Assembly (NCBI RefSeq): GCF_002086485.1
Contig: NZ_MVHF01000047.1
Coordinates: forward strand, 1 to 62,818
Length of the DNA: 62,818 nt
From: Mycobacterium aquaticum
GTDB lineage: Bacteria; Actinomycetota; Actinomycetes; Mycobacteriales; Mycobacteriaceae
Direction of reading: 5' to 3'
The notes under the pieces are model-generated. The model did not search any database. It was not told the DNA's origin and worked only from the letters and a program-made list of their open reading frames with translations. Of the stretch, positions 8,811 through 17,142 are shown in pieces. The number at the start of each line of letters is the position of its first letter. The first letter of the stretch is position 1. The position numbers and the translations under genes were made by a program.

Positions 8811-10017
8811 GTGAGTCCCAGCCGTCCGTCCATTCCGCGTGCGAAAGCCAATGCGCCGCGCGGACCGCCCGCTCCCGGAGCTCGGTCACGTCGGAACCGA
8901 GCATGTTGACGTGTCCGATCTTGCGACCGGGCCGCTCCCCCTTGCCGTACAGGTGCACCTTGGCCTCGGGCATCCGGGCGAACAGGTGATGCATGCGCTC
9001 GTCCATCGACATGGCCGGCGTCTCGGGGGCGCCGAGCACGTTGGCCATCACCGTGACGGGTGCGATGGCCGAGGTGTCGCCCAGCGGATAGTCCAGTACC
9101 GCACGCAGATGCTGCTCGAACTGGCTGGTCACCGCGCCGTCCATGGTCCAGTGCCCGGAGTTGTGCGGTCGCATCGCCAACTCGTTGACCAGCAGCTTGC
9201 CGTCGACCGTCTCGAACAACTCGACTGCCAGCACGCCGACGACACCGAGTTCGTTGGCCAGTCGCAGCGCGAGTTGTTGCGCCTCGGCGCCCAGTTCCTC
9301 GGACAAGCCGGGTGCCGGGGCGTAGGCCTCGACACAGATGCCGTTGCGCTGCACGGTCTCGACGACCGGCCATGCAGCACCTTGCCCGAACGGAGAACGC
9401 GCGACCAGCGCAGCGAGCTCCCGGCGCATATCCACGCGTTCCTCGGCCAGCACCGGAACCCCGTCGGCCAGGTAGCCGGCCACGATCTCGCGGGCTTGCT
9501 CCAGGTCGTCGGCCATCGACACGCCCTTGCCGTCGTAGCCGCCGCGGATGGTCTTGATCACCACAGCACCGTCGATCCGCTGCACGAACGCCTCGACGTC
9601 CTCGACCGAGGTGATCTCGGTGTACCGCGGGACCGGGGCGCCGAGGGCCTCGAGGCGGCGACGCATCAACAACTTGTCCTGTGCATGGACCAGCGCCTGT
9701 GGCGGCGGCGCCACGGTGACTCCCTCGGCAACCAGTTTTTCCAGGTGCTCGGTGGGCACATGCTCGTGGTCGAAGGTCAGCACCGAGGCGCCCTTGGCGG
9801 CCTGGCGCAGCGCATCGAGGTCTGTGTGCGACCCGAGGACGACGTCGGGGGTGACCTGGGCGGCGGGATCGTCGGTCCCGTGGGCCAGCACCCGCAGGGT
9901 CTGGCCCAGCGCGATGGCCGCCTGGTGTGTCATCCGGGCTAGCTGGCCACCGCCGATCATCACGACGACCGGGCTGTTAGGTGTATTCGGCACGGTGTAC
10001 ATCGTGTCATGTGGCAT
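8800..10017 (-). CDS. purK: N5-carboxyaminoimidazole ribonucleotide synthase PurK
   Basis: A 405-residue ATP-grasp enzyme that makes N5-CAIR from AIR, bicarbonate and ATP, upstream of PurE. It shows MIGGGQLARM near the N-terminus, the ATP-grasp loop GGYDGKG, and the Mg-binding NELAMRPHNSGHWT near the C-terminal third. The exact start is uncertain: ATG 10017 is used here, with ATG 10002 and GTG 9996 possible. It diverges from the GtrA-family gene across ~100 bp. Confidence 0.94.
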   Translation of the reverse strand: MPHDTMYTVPNTPNSPVVVMIGGGQLARMTHQAAIALGQTLRVLAHGTDDPAAQVTPDVVLGSHTDLDALRQAAKGASVLTFDHEHVPTEHLEKLVAEGVTVAPPPQALVHAQDKLLMRRRLEALGAPVPRYTEITSVEDVEAFVQRIDGAVVIKTIRGGYDGKGVSMADDLEQAREIVAGYLADGVPVLAEERVDMRRELAALVARSPFGQGAAWPVVETVQRNGICVEAYAPAPGLSEELGAEAQQLALRLANELGVVGVLAVELFETVDGKLLVNELAMRPHNSGHWTMDGAVTSQFEQHLRAVLDYPLGDTSAIAPVTVMANVLGAPETPAMSMDERMHHLFARMPEAKVHLYGKGERPGRKIGHVNMLGSDVTELRERAVRAAHWLSHAEWTDGWDSHAE

Positions 10018-10116
10018 TCATGAGTTCGTCACGGCCACCGCATTGACCTGCTGTTAAGGCCTGGCGGCAGGCAACGATGCGGCAAGTGACAGGTTGTTTA
10101 CGTACACTGCGGAGTT

Positions 10117-10779
10117 GTGTCCTTTGCCGATGCGACGATCGCACGACTACCGCGATTCGTCCGTCCGTTCGCCGAACGTCATCACGAACTGATCAAGTTC
10201 GCGATCGTCGGGGCGACGACGTTCGTCATCGACTCGGCGATCTTCTACACCCTCAAGCTCACGGTGTTGGAGCCCAAACCGGTGACCGCCAAGATCATCG
10301 CGGGCATCGTCGCGGTGATCGCGTCCTACATTCTCAACCGCGAATGGAGCTTCCAGAACCGCGGCGGCCGCGAACGCCACCACGAGGCGCTGCTGTTCTT
10401 CGCGTTCAGCGGGGTCGGCGTCCTGCTGTCGATGCTCCCGCTGTACTTCTCCAGTTACGTGCTGGGGCTGCGGGTGCCGGAAGTCTCGTTGACGGTCGAG
10501 AACATCGCCGACTTCATCTCGGCCTACATCCTGGGCAACCTGCTGCAGATGGCCTTCCGTTTCTGGGCATTCCGACGCTGGGTCTTCCCTGACGAGTTCG
10601 TCGACAACCCCGAACTGGCGCTGGAGTCCACGTTCACCGGTGGCGGCATCGCCGAAGCGTTCGAGGATCACGCCGAGCATCAGCGCCAGACCGGCACTGT
10701 CACTCCGTTACGCCGGCCCGGCCGGCGCAACCGTCAGCTCGGGGACTCCTCGGAGCCCAGGGTGTCGAAAACTTCGTGA
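10117..10779 (+). CDS. GtrA family membrane protein (Rv3277-like)
   Basis: A 220-residue polytopic protein with about four membrane helices between residues ~27 and 155, as in GtrA proteins. These are thought to flip or help present polyprenyl-linked sugars. Key family features are the FAIVGATTFVID start of helix 1 and YILNREWSFQNR after helix 2. The C-terminal tail is hydrophilic and cytoplasmic. Start GTG 10117 follows a TACACT -10-like box by 8 nt, so the transcript may be nearly leaderless. The 3' end overlaps the convergent PH-domain gene by 46 bp. Confidence 0.82.
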   Translation: MSFADATIARLPRFVRPFAERHHELIKFAIVGATTFVIDSAIFYTLKLTVLEPKPVTAKIIAGIVAVIASYILNREWSFQNRGGRERHHEALLFFAFSGVGVLLSMLPLYFSSYVLGLRVPEVSLTVENIADFISAYILGNLLQMAFRFWAFRRWVFPDEFVDNPELALESTFTGGGIAEAFEDHAEHQRQTGTVTPLRRPGRRNRQLGDSSEPRVSKTS

Positions 10780-11252
10780 TAAAGCAGTGAGTGCACCCGC
10801 TCCACGCGGGGAATGTCGTGGAACTCCAGCGGATCCTGTGACGCCGATTCGATGATCAGCGTCCCGGTGCGCAGCAGCCGATCGCTCAGCCCGTGCCGGA
10901 ATTCGACGCTGTTGATCCGTGCCAGCGGAATGTCGATGCCGGCGCGGGTCAGCACACCGTGGCGGTACATGACCCGTCGGTCGGTGATGACGAAGTGGGT
11001 GGTCCACCAGTTCAGGAACGGCCAGACCGTCAGCCAGCCGACGACAATCAACCAGATCGCGCCGATCACGATGAACAACACATTCTTGGCGGTCGACTGC
11101 CAGTCGGTGGTGTTGACCACCGCCGCGGCGAACGCCGCGACCGCGCTGGCGAGCACCAGCACCACCACCGCGCCGATCAGGCGCTTCCAGTGCGGGTGCC
11201 GGTGCAGGACCACCTGCTCGTCGTTGGCCAGCACGTTCTGCGGGTAACCCAC
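10734..11252 (-). CDS. Membrane protein with bacterial PH domain (Rv3278c-like)
   Basis: A 172-residue protein with two N-terminal membrane helices (about residues 24-50 and 57-80). A bPH_2 domain follows, starting at FVITDRRVMYRHGVLTR. Such proteins are membrane-bound and of unknown function. It lies directly upstream of nothing obvious on its own strand but 9 bp after the birA start side, so it is probably co-transcribed after birA. It overlaps the GtrA-family gene tail to tail. Confidence 0.82.
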   Translation of the reverse strand: MGYPQNVLANDEQVVLHRHPHWKRLIGAVVVLVLASAVAAFAAAVVNTTDWQSTAKNVLFIVIGAIWLIVVGWLTVWPFLNWWTTHFVITDRRVMYRHGVLTRAGIDIPLARINSVEFRHGLSDRLLRTGTLIIESASQDPLEFHDIPRVERVHSLLYHEVFDTLGSEESPS

Positions 11253-11261
11253 GGCGGCACC

Positions 11262-12062
11262 TTACGGTTCGTCGGGACGGAGATGGGTGATGTCACCGGC
11301 GGACACCGTCACCTGTTCGCTGCCCGTGTCGATGACCAGACGGCCCAGCTCGTCGATCGCCTCGGCGATACCGACCACGGTCTGATCGCCGGGCATGATG
11401 GCCCGAACCCGGGTGCCGACGGTCACGCTGCGATTCAGATAGTCGGCGGCCAACGCGGAGTCGCCACGGCGCCACGCATCGATGCGTGCAGCCAGGTGTC
11501 GCAGCAACACCTGTGCCAAGGGATTGCGGTCCACCGTGGCGGCACCGAGTTGGGTCAGCGACGTGGCCCGCGGATCGGGGGCCTCTTCGGCGGTCATGGT
11601 CGCGTTCAGGCCAAGTCCGACCACGATGACCTTGGACGGCGACGCCACCTCGGACAGGATGCCTGCCAGCTTGCCGCCGTCCGGACCGACCAGCACATCG
11701 TTGGGCCACTTGAGGCCGACGCGCACGCCGGTGACCTCTGCGACCGCGTCGACGACGGCGACGCCGGTGGCCAGCGGGAGCCAGCCCCAGGTTTCGACGG
11801 GGACGGCGGAGGCGTCCACGCCGATCGACACCGACAGCTGTGAGCGCGCCGGCGCCGACCACTGTCTGCCGTGCCTGCCGCGGCCTTCGCTCTGGTACTC
11901 GGCGAACAGCACGTCGCCGGCGATGTCCTCACCGGCGGCCGCCCTGGCCAGCAGGTCGGCGTTGGTCGATCCGGTTTCCTCGACGACGTCGACGCGCCGC
12001 CACGGCAGGCCGGACAGCCCGTCGCGCAGCACCGTCACGTCCAGTGGTGGCCTGGTGTTCAT
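11262..12062 (-). CDS. birA: Biotin--[acyl-CoA carboxylase] ligase BirA
   Basis: A 266-residue biotin protein ligase of the short, non-regulatory type (no N-terminal helix-turn-helix). It activates biotin to biotinyl-AMP and attaches it to carrier domains such as AccA3, encoded 35 kb away in this window. The signature EGRGRHGRQW of the biotin/AMP loop is near residues 59-68, and GLKWPNDVLV follows. In M. tuberculosis birA is next to accD5. Here an accessory block of about 26 kb lies between them. Confidence 0.93.
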   Translation of the reverse strand: MNTRPPLDVTVLRDGLSGLPWRRVDVVEETGSTNADLLARAAAGEDIAGDVLFAEYQSEGRGRHGRQWSAPARSQLSVSIGVDASAVPVETWGWLPLATGVAVVDAVAEVTGVRVGLKWPNDVLVGPDGGKLAGILSEVASPSKVIVVGLGLNATMTAEEAPDPRATSLTQLGAATVDRNPLAQVLLRHLAARIDAWRRGDSALAADYLNRSVTVGTRVRAIMPGDQTVVGIAEAIDELGRLVIDTGSEQVTVSAGDITHLRPDEP

Positions 12063-12089
12063 CGCGGTCAGCTTACGGCCAAGCCGGCG

Positions 12090-13217
12090 TCAACCGGCGG
12101 TGGTACTCGCCTTCGCCGCCATGTTCTCGGCGACTTCCTGTTGCCAGAGGTCGTTGGCGTGGGTGGTGTCGACCTCCTGCTCGAAGCGCGCCGTCATGTC
12201 CGGCTGGACGTCGGCGAGGTCGACGTAAAACTGCTCGTACCAACGGCGATGCTGATAAACCGGGCCGTCCTCCTCGGTGAGCAGTGGATTCTCGATGCGC
12301 GTCTTGTTCTTCCAGATCTCGACGTCCTCCATGAAGCCGTCGCCGAAGGTACGGCTCATCGTCGCCGCGAGCTTCTCGGCCTTCTCCGGTGGCAGTCCGG
12401 GATTCCGCTGGACCGCGACACCCCACTGCAGCACGAACGAGTCGTGCGTGACCGGGTAGTGACAGTTGATGAGCGCGATCTCGACCGTGAATTGCGGAGC
12501 GAGATCGTTGTGCAGCCAGTTGATCATGTAGGCAGGCCCGAAATACGTTGCCTCAGAACGTAAATAGGTGCCATCCCAGAGTTCCCGGGTGGCGTAGTCG
12601 GGTCGCGGCTTCGATTCCATGAACTGACTGGCAGTGTGGCCTTCGATGACGTTCTTGAAGAACGTCGGGTACGCGTGGTGGATGTAGAAGAAGTGGGCCA
12701 TGTCGACGTTGTTGTCCACGATCTCGCGACAGTTCGACCCCTCGATGAGGATCGAATTCCATTGCCATGGCGACCAGATGCCCTCGTGGTAACCCTCGAT
12801 GGTCGGCGGAAGCAGCTCCGGCGGCGGCGTCGAACCCTCGGGGTCGTGCCAGACGAGCAACTGACCGTTGACCTCGTGAACCGGCCACGTGCGGGTGCGT
12901 GCCAGCCGTGGCGTGCGTTTGGCGTAGGGCACCAGCTTGCACTTGCCGTCGCCACCCCACCGCCAGTCGTGGAACGGACAGGCCAGGTTGTCGTCCTTGA
13001 TCGATCCCATCGACAGGTCACCGCCCATGTGCCTGCAGTACGAATCGAGTACGTGCAGTGCACCGGTCGAGTCGGCGTACACCACGAGTTTGGTGCCGAA
13101 TGCCTCGATGCCGTGCGGCTGCCCGTCGCGGAAGTGCTCGGCCAGGCCCAGGCAGTGCCAGCCTCGGGCGAACCGGGTCATCGGTGTGCCTGCATCGATT
13201 TCACGGATATCACTCAT
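12090..13217 (-). CDS. Rieske non-haem iron oxygenase, KshA-like
   Basis: A 375-residue oxygenase component resembling 3-ketosteroid 9-alpha-hydroxylase (KshA). The Rieske cluster ligands are Cys61-x-His63 and Cys80-x2-His83 (SYCRHMGGD and ACPFHDWRW). The mononuclear iron motif around VDMAHFFYIHHAYP supplies Asp172, His175 and His180, as in KshA. KshA works with reductase KshB and, together with KstD, opens the steroid B ring. A KstD-like gene lies immediately upstream in the same operon, which supports a steroid-like substrate. No reductase gene is nearby, so it must borrow one. The real substrate is unproven. Confidence 0.82.
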   Translation of the reverse strand: MSDIREIDAGTPMTRFARGWHCLGLAEHFRDGQPHGIEAFGTKLVVYADSTGALHVLDSYCRHMGGDLSMGSIKDDNLACPFHDWRWGGDGKCKLVPYAKRTPRLARTRTWPVHEVNGQLLVWHDPEGSTPPPELLPPTIEGYHEGIWSPWQWNSILIEGSNCREIVDNNVDMAHFFYIHHAYPTFFKNVIEGHTASQFMESKPRPDYATRELWDGTYLRSEATYFGPAYMINWLHNDLAPQFTVEIALINCHYPVTHDSFVLQWGVAVQRNPGLPPEKAEKLAATMSRTFGDGFMEDVEIWKNKTRIENPLLTEEDGPVYQHRRWYEQFYVDLADVQPDMTARFEQEVDTTHANDLWQQEVAENMAAKASTTAG

Positions 13218-13250
13218 GGCAGATTCCTCGGTTCTTCGCGCAAGCGCCCA

Positions 13251-14807
13251 TCACATCTCCCCCACGTTCCTGCCTAGCATGTCTCTGACCGCCAGGTGGC
13301 TGAACAGCATGCTGGTGCCGATCGGATTTCCGCCGCCCGGGTATGCGGTGCCACTGGGAGCGGCCATGGTGTTGCCCGCCGCGTACAGACCGTCGATGAC
13401 AGCGCCCGTGGTGTCGAGCACCCGCGCGGCGGCGTCGGTACGCAATCCGCCCTTGGTGCCGAGATCCGAAACCCCGAACGCGGCGGCATGGAACGGGGGC
13501 TGATCGATACTGGCCAGAGGCGAGGCGCCGCCGGAGAAGGCCCGGTCATACGGTTCGTCGCCGCGGCCGAAGTCCTCGTCGACGCCACTTGCGACGAACG
13601 TGTTGAACCGGTCCACGGTGGCGTTGAGCGCCTCGGCCGGGACGCCGATCTTGCCTGCGAGCTCTTCGAGGGTGTCCGCGGTGCGCCACAGCCCGGCCTC
13701 GACGTAGCGATCCTGGTGCAGCAGTGAGACATTGGTGGCCTTTACGGGCGGCACGAGTCCTTCTTTGTCGTCGTAGACCATCCAGAACGGCAGCTTCATC
13801 GCACCGTCGGCGAGCCGCTGCAGCACGGCGCGACCGATCCGGTCATAGGCCGCCGACTCGTTGACGAACCGACGCCCGCTCTGGTCGACGAAGACGCCTC
13901 CGGTGAACCACAGCGCGAACGCCGACCTGCCGTCGGGGTGGGTCAGTCCGGGCGACCACCAGGCCTGGTCCATCAGGTCGACGTCGGCGCCCACGGCGAT
14001 ACCTGCTTCGTGGGCCTGGCCGCGATTTCCCCACGGCCCCATGGTGTCCCGCGCGGCACCGGGCACCCCGTAGCGGGCTCGCAGAGCGTCGTTGCTCTCG
14101 AATCCGCCCGCGGCGAGCAACACACCGCGGCGCGCCCGGATGGCCCGGCGCACGCCGTCGGACTCGACGATGGCGCCGGTCACGCGGCCGTCGGACCGGA
14201 TCAGTTCGATCAGGGCCGTGTTGAGCCGCAGCGCCGCGTTCGGGTACTGCTCGATGGCTTTCAGGAACCGGGCGATCAGGGCGCGGCCACCGATGAAATA
14301 GTCATCGGGCTGCTCGGCGCCCAGCCGGTCGGCGTCCAGCGGGCCGCGTACCAACTCCCGCAGATGCGGCGCCTTGGCCACCGCCAGTGGGCGTGCCGCG
14401 ATGTGCCGCAGGCCGTCGGCGCGTGCCTTGGGTGCCTTGCCGAAGTAGTCCGGCCATGGCAACGCCGCGAATTTCAGGTTGTCGTCGGCCTCGAGGTATT
14501 CGATGAGGCCGGCGCCGCCACGCACGTAGGCATCCTGCAGTTCCCGTGGGGTGCGGTCGCCCACGACGGCGTGGTAGTACTCCAGCGCGTCCTCGATGGT
14601 GTCGTCGATGTCTTCCCGCTGCAACACCGGGTTGCACGGGAACCAGACTCCCCCGCCGCCGGAATACGCTGTGGTGCCGCCGAACTTGTCGGTGGCCTCC
14701 ACGAGGACCACGTCGAGGCCCTCGCGCGCGGCGGTATACGCGCCGGTCACCCCTCCGCCACCGGATCCGGCGACCAGCACGTCACAGTCTTCGTCCCACG
14801 TCGTCAT
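13251..14807 (-). CDS. FAD-dependent 3-ketosteroid delta1-dehydrogenase-like protein
   Basis: A 518-residue flavoprotein of the FAD_binding_2/KstD family. It has the dinucleotide motif DVLVAGSGGGG at residues 9-19 and the family C-terminal segment GLYAAGNTMAAPSGTAYPGG. KstD introduces a C1-C2 double bond into 3-ketosteroids. Relatives act on other cyclic ketones, so the substrate is open. Start ATG 14807 overlaps the stop of the upstream FadD gene (ATGA), which is better than the longer arginine-rich extension. It sits in an operon with FadD, a SnoaL-like gene and a KshA-like oxygenase. Confidence 0.8.
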   Translation of the reverse strand: MTTWDEDCDVLVAGSGGGGVTGAYTAAREGLDVVLVEATDKFGGTTAYSGGGGVWFPCNPVLQREDIDDTIEDALEYYHAVVGDRTPRELQDAYVRGGAGLIEYLEADDNLKFAALPWPDYFGKAPKARADGLRHIAARPLAVAKAPHLRELVRGPLDADRLGAEQPDDYFIGGRALIARFLKAIEQYPNAALRLNTALIELIRSDGRVTGAIVESDGVRRAIRARRGVLLAAGGFESNDALRARYGVPGAARDTMGPWGNRGQAHEAGIAVGADVDLMDQAWWSPGLTHPDGRSAFALWFTGGVFVDQSGRRFVNESAAYDRIGRAVLQRLADGAMKLPFWMVYDDKEGLVPPVKATNVSLLHQDRYVEAGLWRTADTLEELAGKIGVPAEALNATVDRFNTFVASGVDEDFGRGDEPYDRAFSGGASPLASIDQPPFHAAAFGVSDLGTKGGLRTDAAARVLDTTGAVIDGLYAAGNTMAAPSGTAYPGGGNPIGTSMLFSHLAVRDMLGRNVGEM

Positions 14808-16465
14808 AGGTAACGCTGCCTTCCGTACTGCGCGAACTCGGCGTCCAGCGCATGCTTGGCATCGTCGTCCATGGCCTCGTATACCGGCGTGCCGCGTCCC
14901 ACCCACCGGTACACCGGCTCGTCGGTGTGCCAACGCTGTTGTTGCAGTTCGCGTTTGAGCACCTTGTTGGATCCCGTGACGGGCAGGTTTTTCGACAGCC
15001 GCAGGAACCGCGGCACGCCCTTGGCCCCGAGGTCGGCCTGCCCGGCGAGGTACGCGGCGAATTCGGCGGTGTCGAACGTCGACGGATCGGCCACCTCGAC
15101 CGCCGCCATCACCTGGTCTCCCGAGCGCGGATCCGGCACGGCGTACACACCGGCGGCCACCACCTCGGGGTGCCGGCGCAGCACCCGCTCGATGGTCAGC
15201 GCCGAGGTGTTCTCGCCGTCGACCCGGATCCAGTCACCGCGCCTGCCTGCGAAGTAGATGAAGCCCTGCTCGTCGAGATACCCGAGGTCGCCGGTCCAGT
15301 ACCAGCCGTTGCGGATGCGTTCGGCGTTGGCTTCGTCGTTCTTGTAGTAGCCCTCGAAGGTGCGGGTGCCGAATTTGTCGACGATCTCGCCGACCGCGTC
15401 GTCCGGATTGAGCACTCGGCCGTGTTCGTCGAAAACCGCTGGCGCGCAATCTTTGAGCGTTTCGGGATCGACGATCGCGACACCGGGATGCGCAGGCCTG
15501 CCCAACGCCGCGGTGGGCGCGTCGGGAGCGACCGCGACCGCGCCGCCGCCCTCGCTCGATCCGTATCCCTCGAAAAGTTCGGCGTTGAAGCGCCTGCGGA
15601 ACTCGGCCTGGTCGTCGGGTGACGCCTCGGTGCCGAACCCGCGCTGCAGCGTGTTGTCCGCATCGTCGGGCTTTTCCGGGGTCGCCATCAGGTAGCCAAG
15701 GGCCTTGCCGACGTAGGTGAAGAACGTGGCACCGAAGTACCGGACGTCGGGCAGGAATCCCGATGCCGAGAACGTCCGGGTCAGGCACACCGTGGCGCCC
15801 ACGGACAGCGCAGGCGCCCACAACGCCATGATCGCGTTGCCGTGGAACAGCGGCATGCAGCAGTATTCGACGTCGTCGCGGACATGGCCGAACTTGTCGG
15901 CTGCGGCGTGAGCGATCATCGCCAGCCTGCCCTGGCTGCACTTGACCGCCTTGGACGCCCCAGTGGTGCCGGAGGTGAACAGCAACAGCATCAGCGTTCC
16001 TGCATCGACGCCTGCGGCGACCGTGGGCACCACGTGGTGGGCGGCGACGGCTTCGCGGTACTCGTCGGTGTCGACGACCAGGAACCGGCCGGTGTCCACG
16101 CCGAGGCTCAGCCCACCGAGCCGCTGCGCGCCCGCGGTGTCCGTGACGATCAATTGGCAATCGGCAAACCGGATTTCGGCTTCCAGCTCGGCGGCTCCGC
16201 GGGTCGGGTTGATACCGACGACGGTGGCCCCGACCAGCGCGGCACCACCCAGCCAGAACAGGAAGTCGGGCACGTTCTCCAACAGCACCCCGATATGAAA
16301 GGGCCCGTCGCGGCGCAGCGACTGGGCCAAGGCGCCGCGGGCGGCCGACTCGGCAACCACCTGGTCCCAGGTCCAGTCCTGATCACGGGTGCGCAGGCCG
16401 AGCCGCTCGTCGCCGACCCGGTCGAGCAGCATGGCCGCCACGTTGTCACGCATCGGCTCTGCCAT
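14804..16465 (-). CDS. Acyl-CoA synthetase (FadD family)
   Basis: A 553-residue AMP-forming acyl-CoA ligase. It shows the P-loop LFTSGTTGASKAVK, the adenine-site GYGSSEGG, YWTGDLGYLDEQGF with the adenylate aspartate, and the C-terminal lysine region VTGSNKVLKREL. It reads most like the FadD17/FadD1 group, which includes steroid side-chain ligases, but exact assignment needs a tree. Its start overlaps the SnoaL-like stop by one base, and its stop overlaps the KstD-like start. The operon context suggests activation of a sterol-derived or cyclic acid. Confidence 0.85.
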   Translation of the reverse strand: MAEPMRDNVAAMLLDRVGDERLGLRTRDQDWTWDQVVAESAARGALAQSLRRDGPFHIGVLLENVPDFLFWLGGAALVGATVVGINPTRGAAELEAEIRFADCQLIVTDTAGAQRLGGLSLGVDTGRFLVVDTDEYREAVAAHHVVPTVAAGVDAGTLMLLLFTSGTTGASKAVKCSQGRLAMIAHAAADKFGHVRDDVEYCCMPLFHGNAIMALWAPALSVGATVCLTRTFSASGFLPDVRYFGATFFTYVGKALGYLMATPEKPDDADNTLQRGFGTEASPDDQAEFRRRFNAELFEGYGSSEGGGAVAVAPDAPTAALGRPAHPGVAIVDPETLKDCAPAVFDEHGRVLNPDDAVGEIVDKFGTRTFEGYYKNDEANAERIRNGWYWTGDLGYLDEQGFIYFAGRRGDWIRVDGENTSALTIERVLRRHPEVVAAGVYAVPDPRSGDQVMAAVEVADPSTFDTAEFAAYLAGQADLGAKGVPRFLRLSKNLPVTGSNKVLKRELQQQRWHTDEPVYRWVGRGTPVYEAMDDDAKHALDAEFAQYGRQRYL

Positions 16466-17019
16466 CAGGCCGGGGCAGCCATCATGTCGACATAGGCCTG
16501 CGGCAGATCTTCGGTGGAGAGCTTGGTCACGCTGATCACACCCGGACAGTAGGAGTCCTCGCCGAGCACCAGGCCGTTCTCATCGATCGGCCACACCAGC
16601 AGTTGGCGGAACACCACGAGGTAATCGGCGGATTCGTCGTCGACGGGGATGCCGATGGCCGCCGCCGCGGCGCCCGGGTAGATCTGCTTGAGTAGGCCCT
16701 CGGTCACCAGGGCATTGTCGTCGACGATCAGCCGGGTCACCTCGAACTCCAGGACATTGGTGCGGCCGGCGACGAAATCGGCGTAGTACCCGCGGACCAC
16801 GTCGAAGCCCTTGGGGCCGAAATCGTCGGTGCCGGAACTCCAGAAGTGGTATTCGGGGTTCGGGGCGACGGTCGCCATCAGCGCATCGAGGTCGGCGTCG
16901 CGCTCGGCCTTCATGTGGTCGATGACGGTCTGCAGGACGACGCGGTGGCGTTCGTTGGTGGTGGCGGCGAGACGCTTTTCCAGGGGTTGCCAGGTGCGGG
17001 TCGGATCGATGATGGCCAC
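16465..17019 (-). CDS. SnoaL/NTF2-like protein
   Basis: A 184-residue protein of the NTF2-like superfamily (SnoaL_2/SnoaL_4 style). It shows the helix-rich N-terminus, a DHMKAERDADLDALMATV segment, then the curved sheet with FWSSGTDDFGPKGFDVVRGYY. Such proteins are small isomerases, cyclases or dehydratases, and several occur in steroid catabolic operons. The start is GTG 17019 with a strong AAGGAGG ribosome site. An upstream ATG lacks one. It is the first gene of the four-gene operon, and a perfect 16-bp palindrome lies 57 bp upstream. Confidence 0.75.
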   Translation of the reverse strand: MAIIDPTRTWQPLEKRLAATTNERHRVVLQTVIDHMKAERDADLDALMATVAPNPEYHFWSSGTDDFGPKGFDVVRGYYADFVAGRTNVLEFEVTRLIVDDNALVTEGLLKQIYPGAAAAAIGIPVDDESADYLVVFRQLLVWPIDENGLVLGEDSYCPGVISVTKLSTEDLPQAYVDMMAAPA

Positions 17020-17066
17020 GAGGCCTCCTTGTCGGGGTGAGCTGTACTGGGCTGCACCGCAATCTT

Positions 17067-17091
17067 GGTCAATACGGTGACGTGCGTCACC
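17067..17091 (-). promoter_or_regulatory. Palindromic operator with -35 element for the catabolic operon
   Basis: GGTGACG-TG-CGTCACC at 17076-17091 is a perfect palindrome with 7-bp arms. On the minus strand it is followed at once by TTGACC (17072-17067), a good -35 element, but no clear -10 was found. The position, between the PucR-type gene and the operon it may control, suggests the regulator's binding site. Confidence 0.5.
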
Positions 17092-17142
17092 AGACACATG
17101 TCGAAGGGTTCTCCCTACCTGCCCGACAAGTGTCGGATCGCA

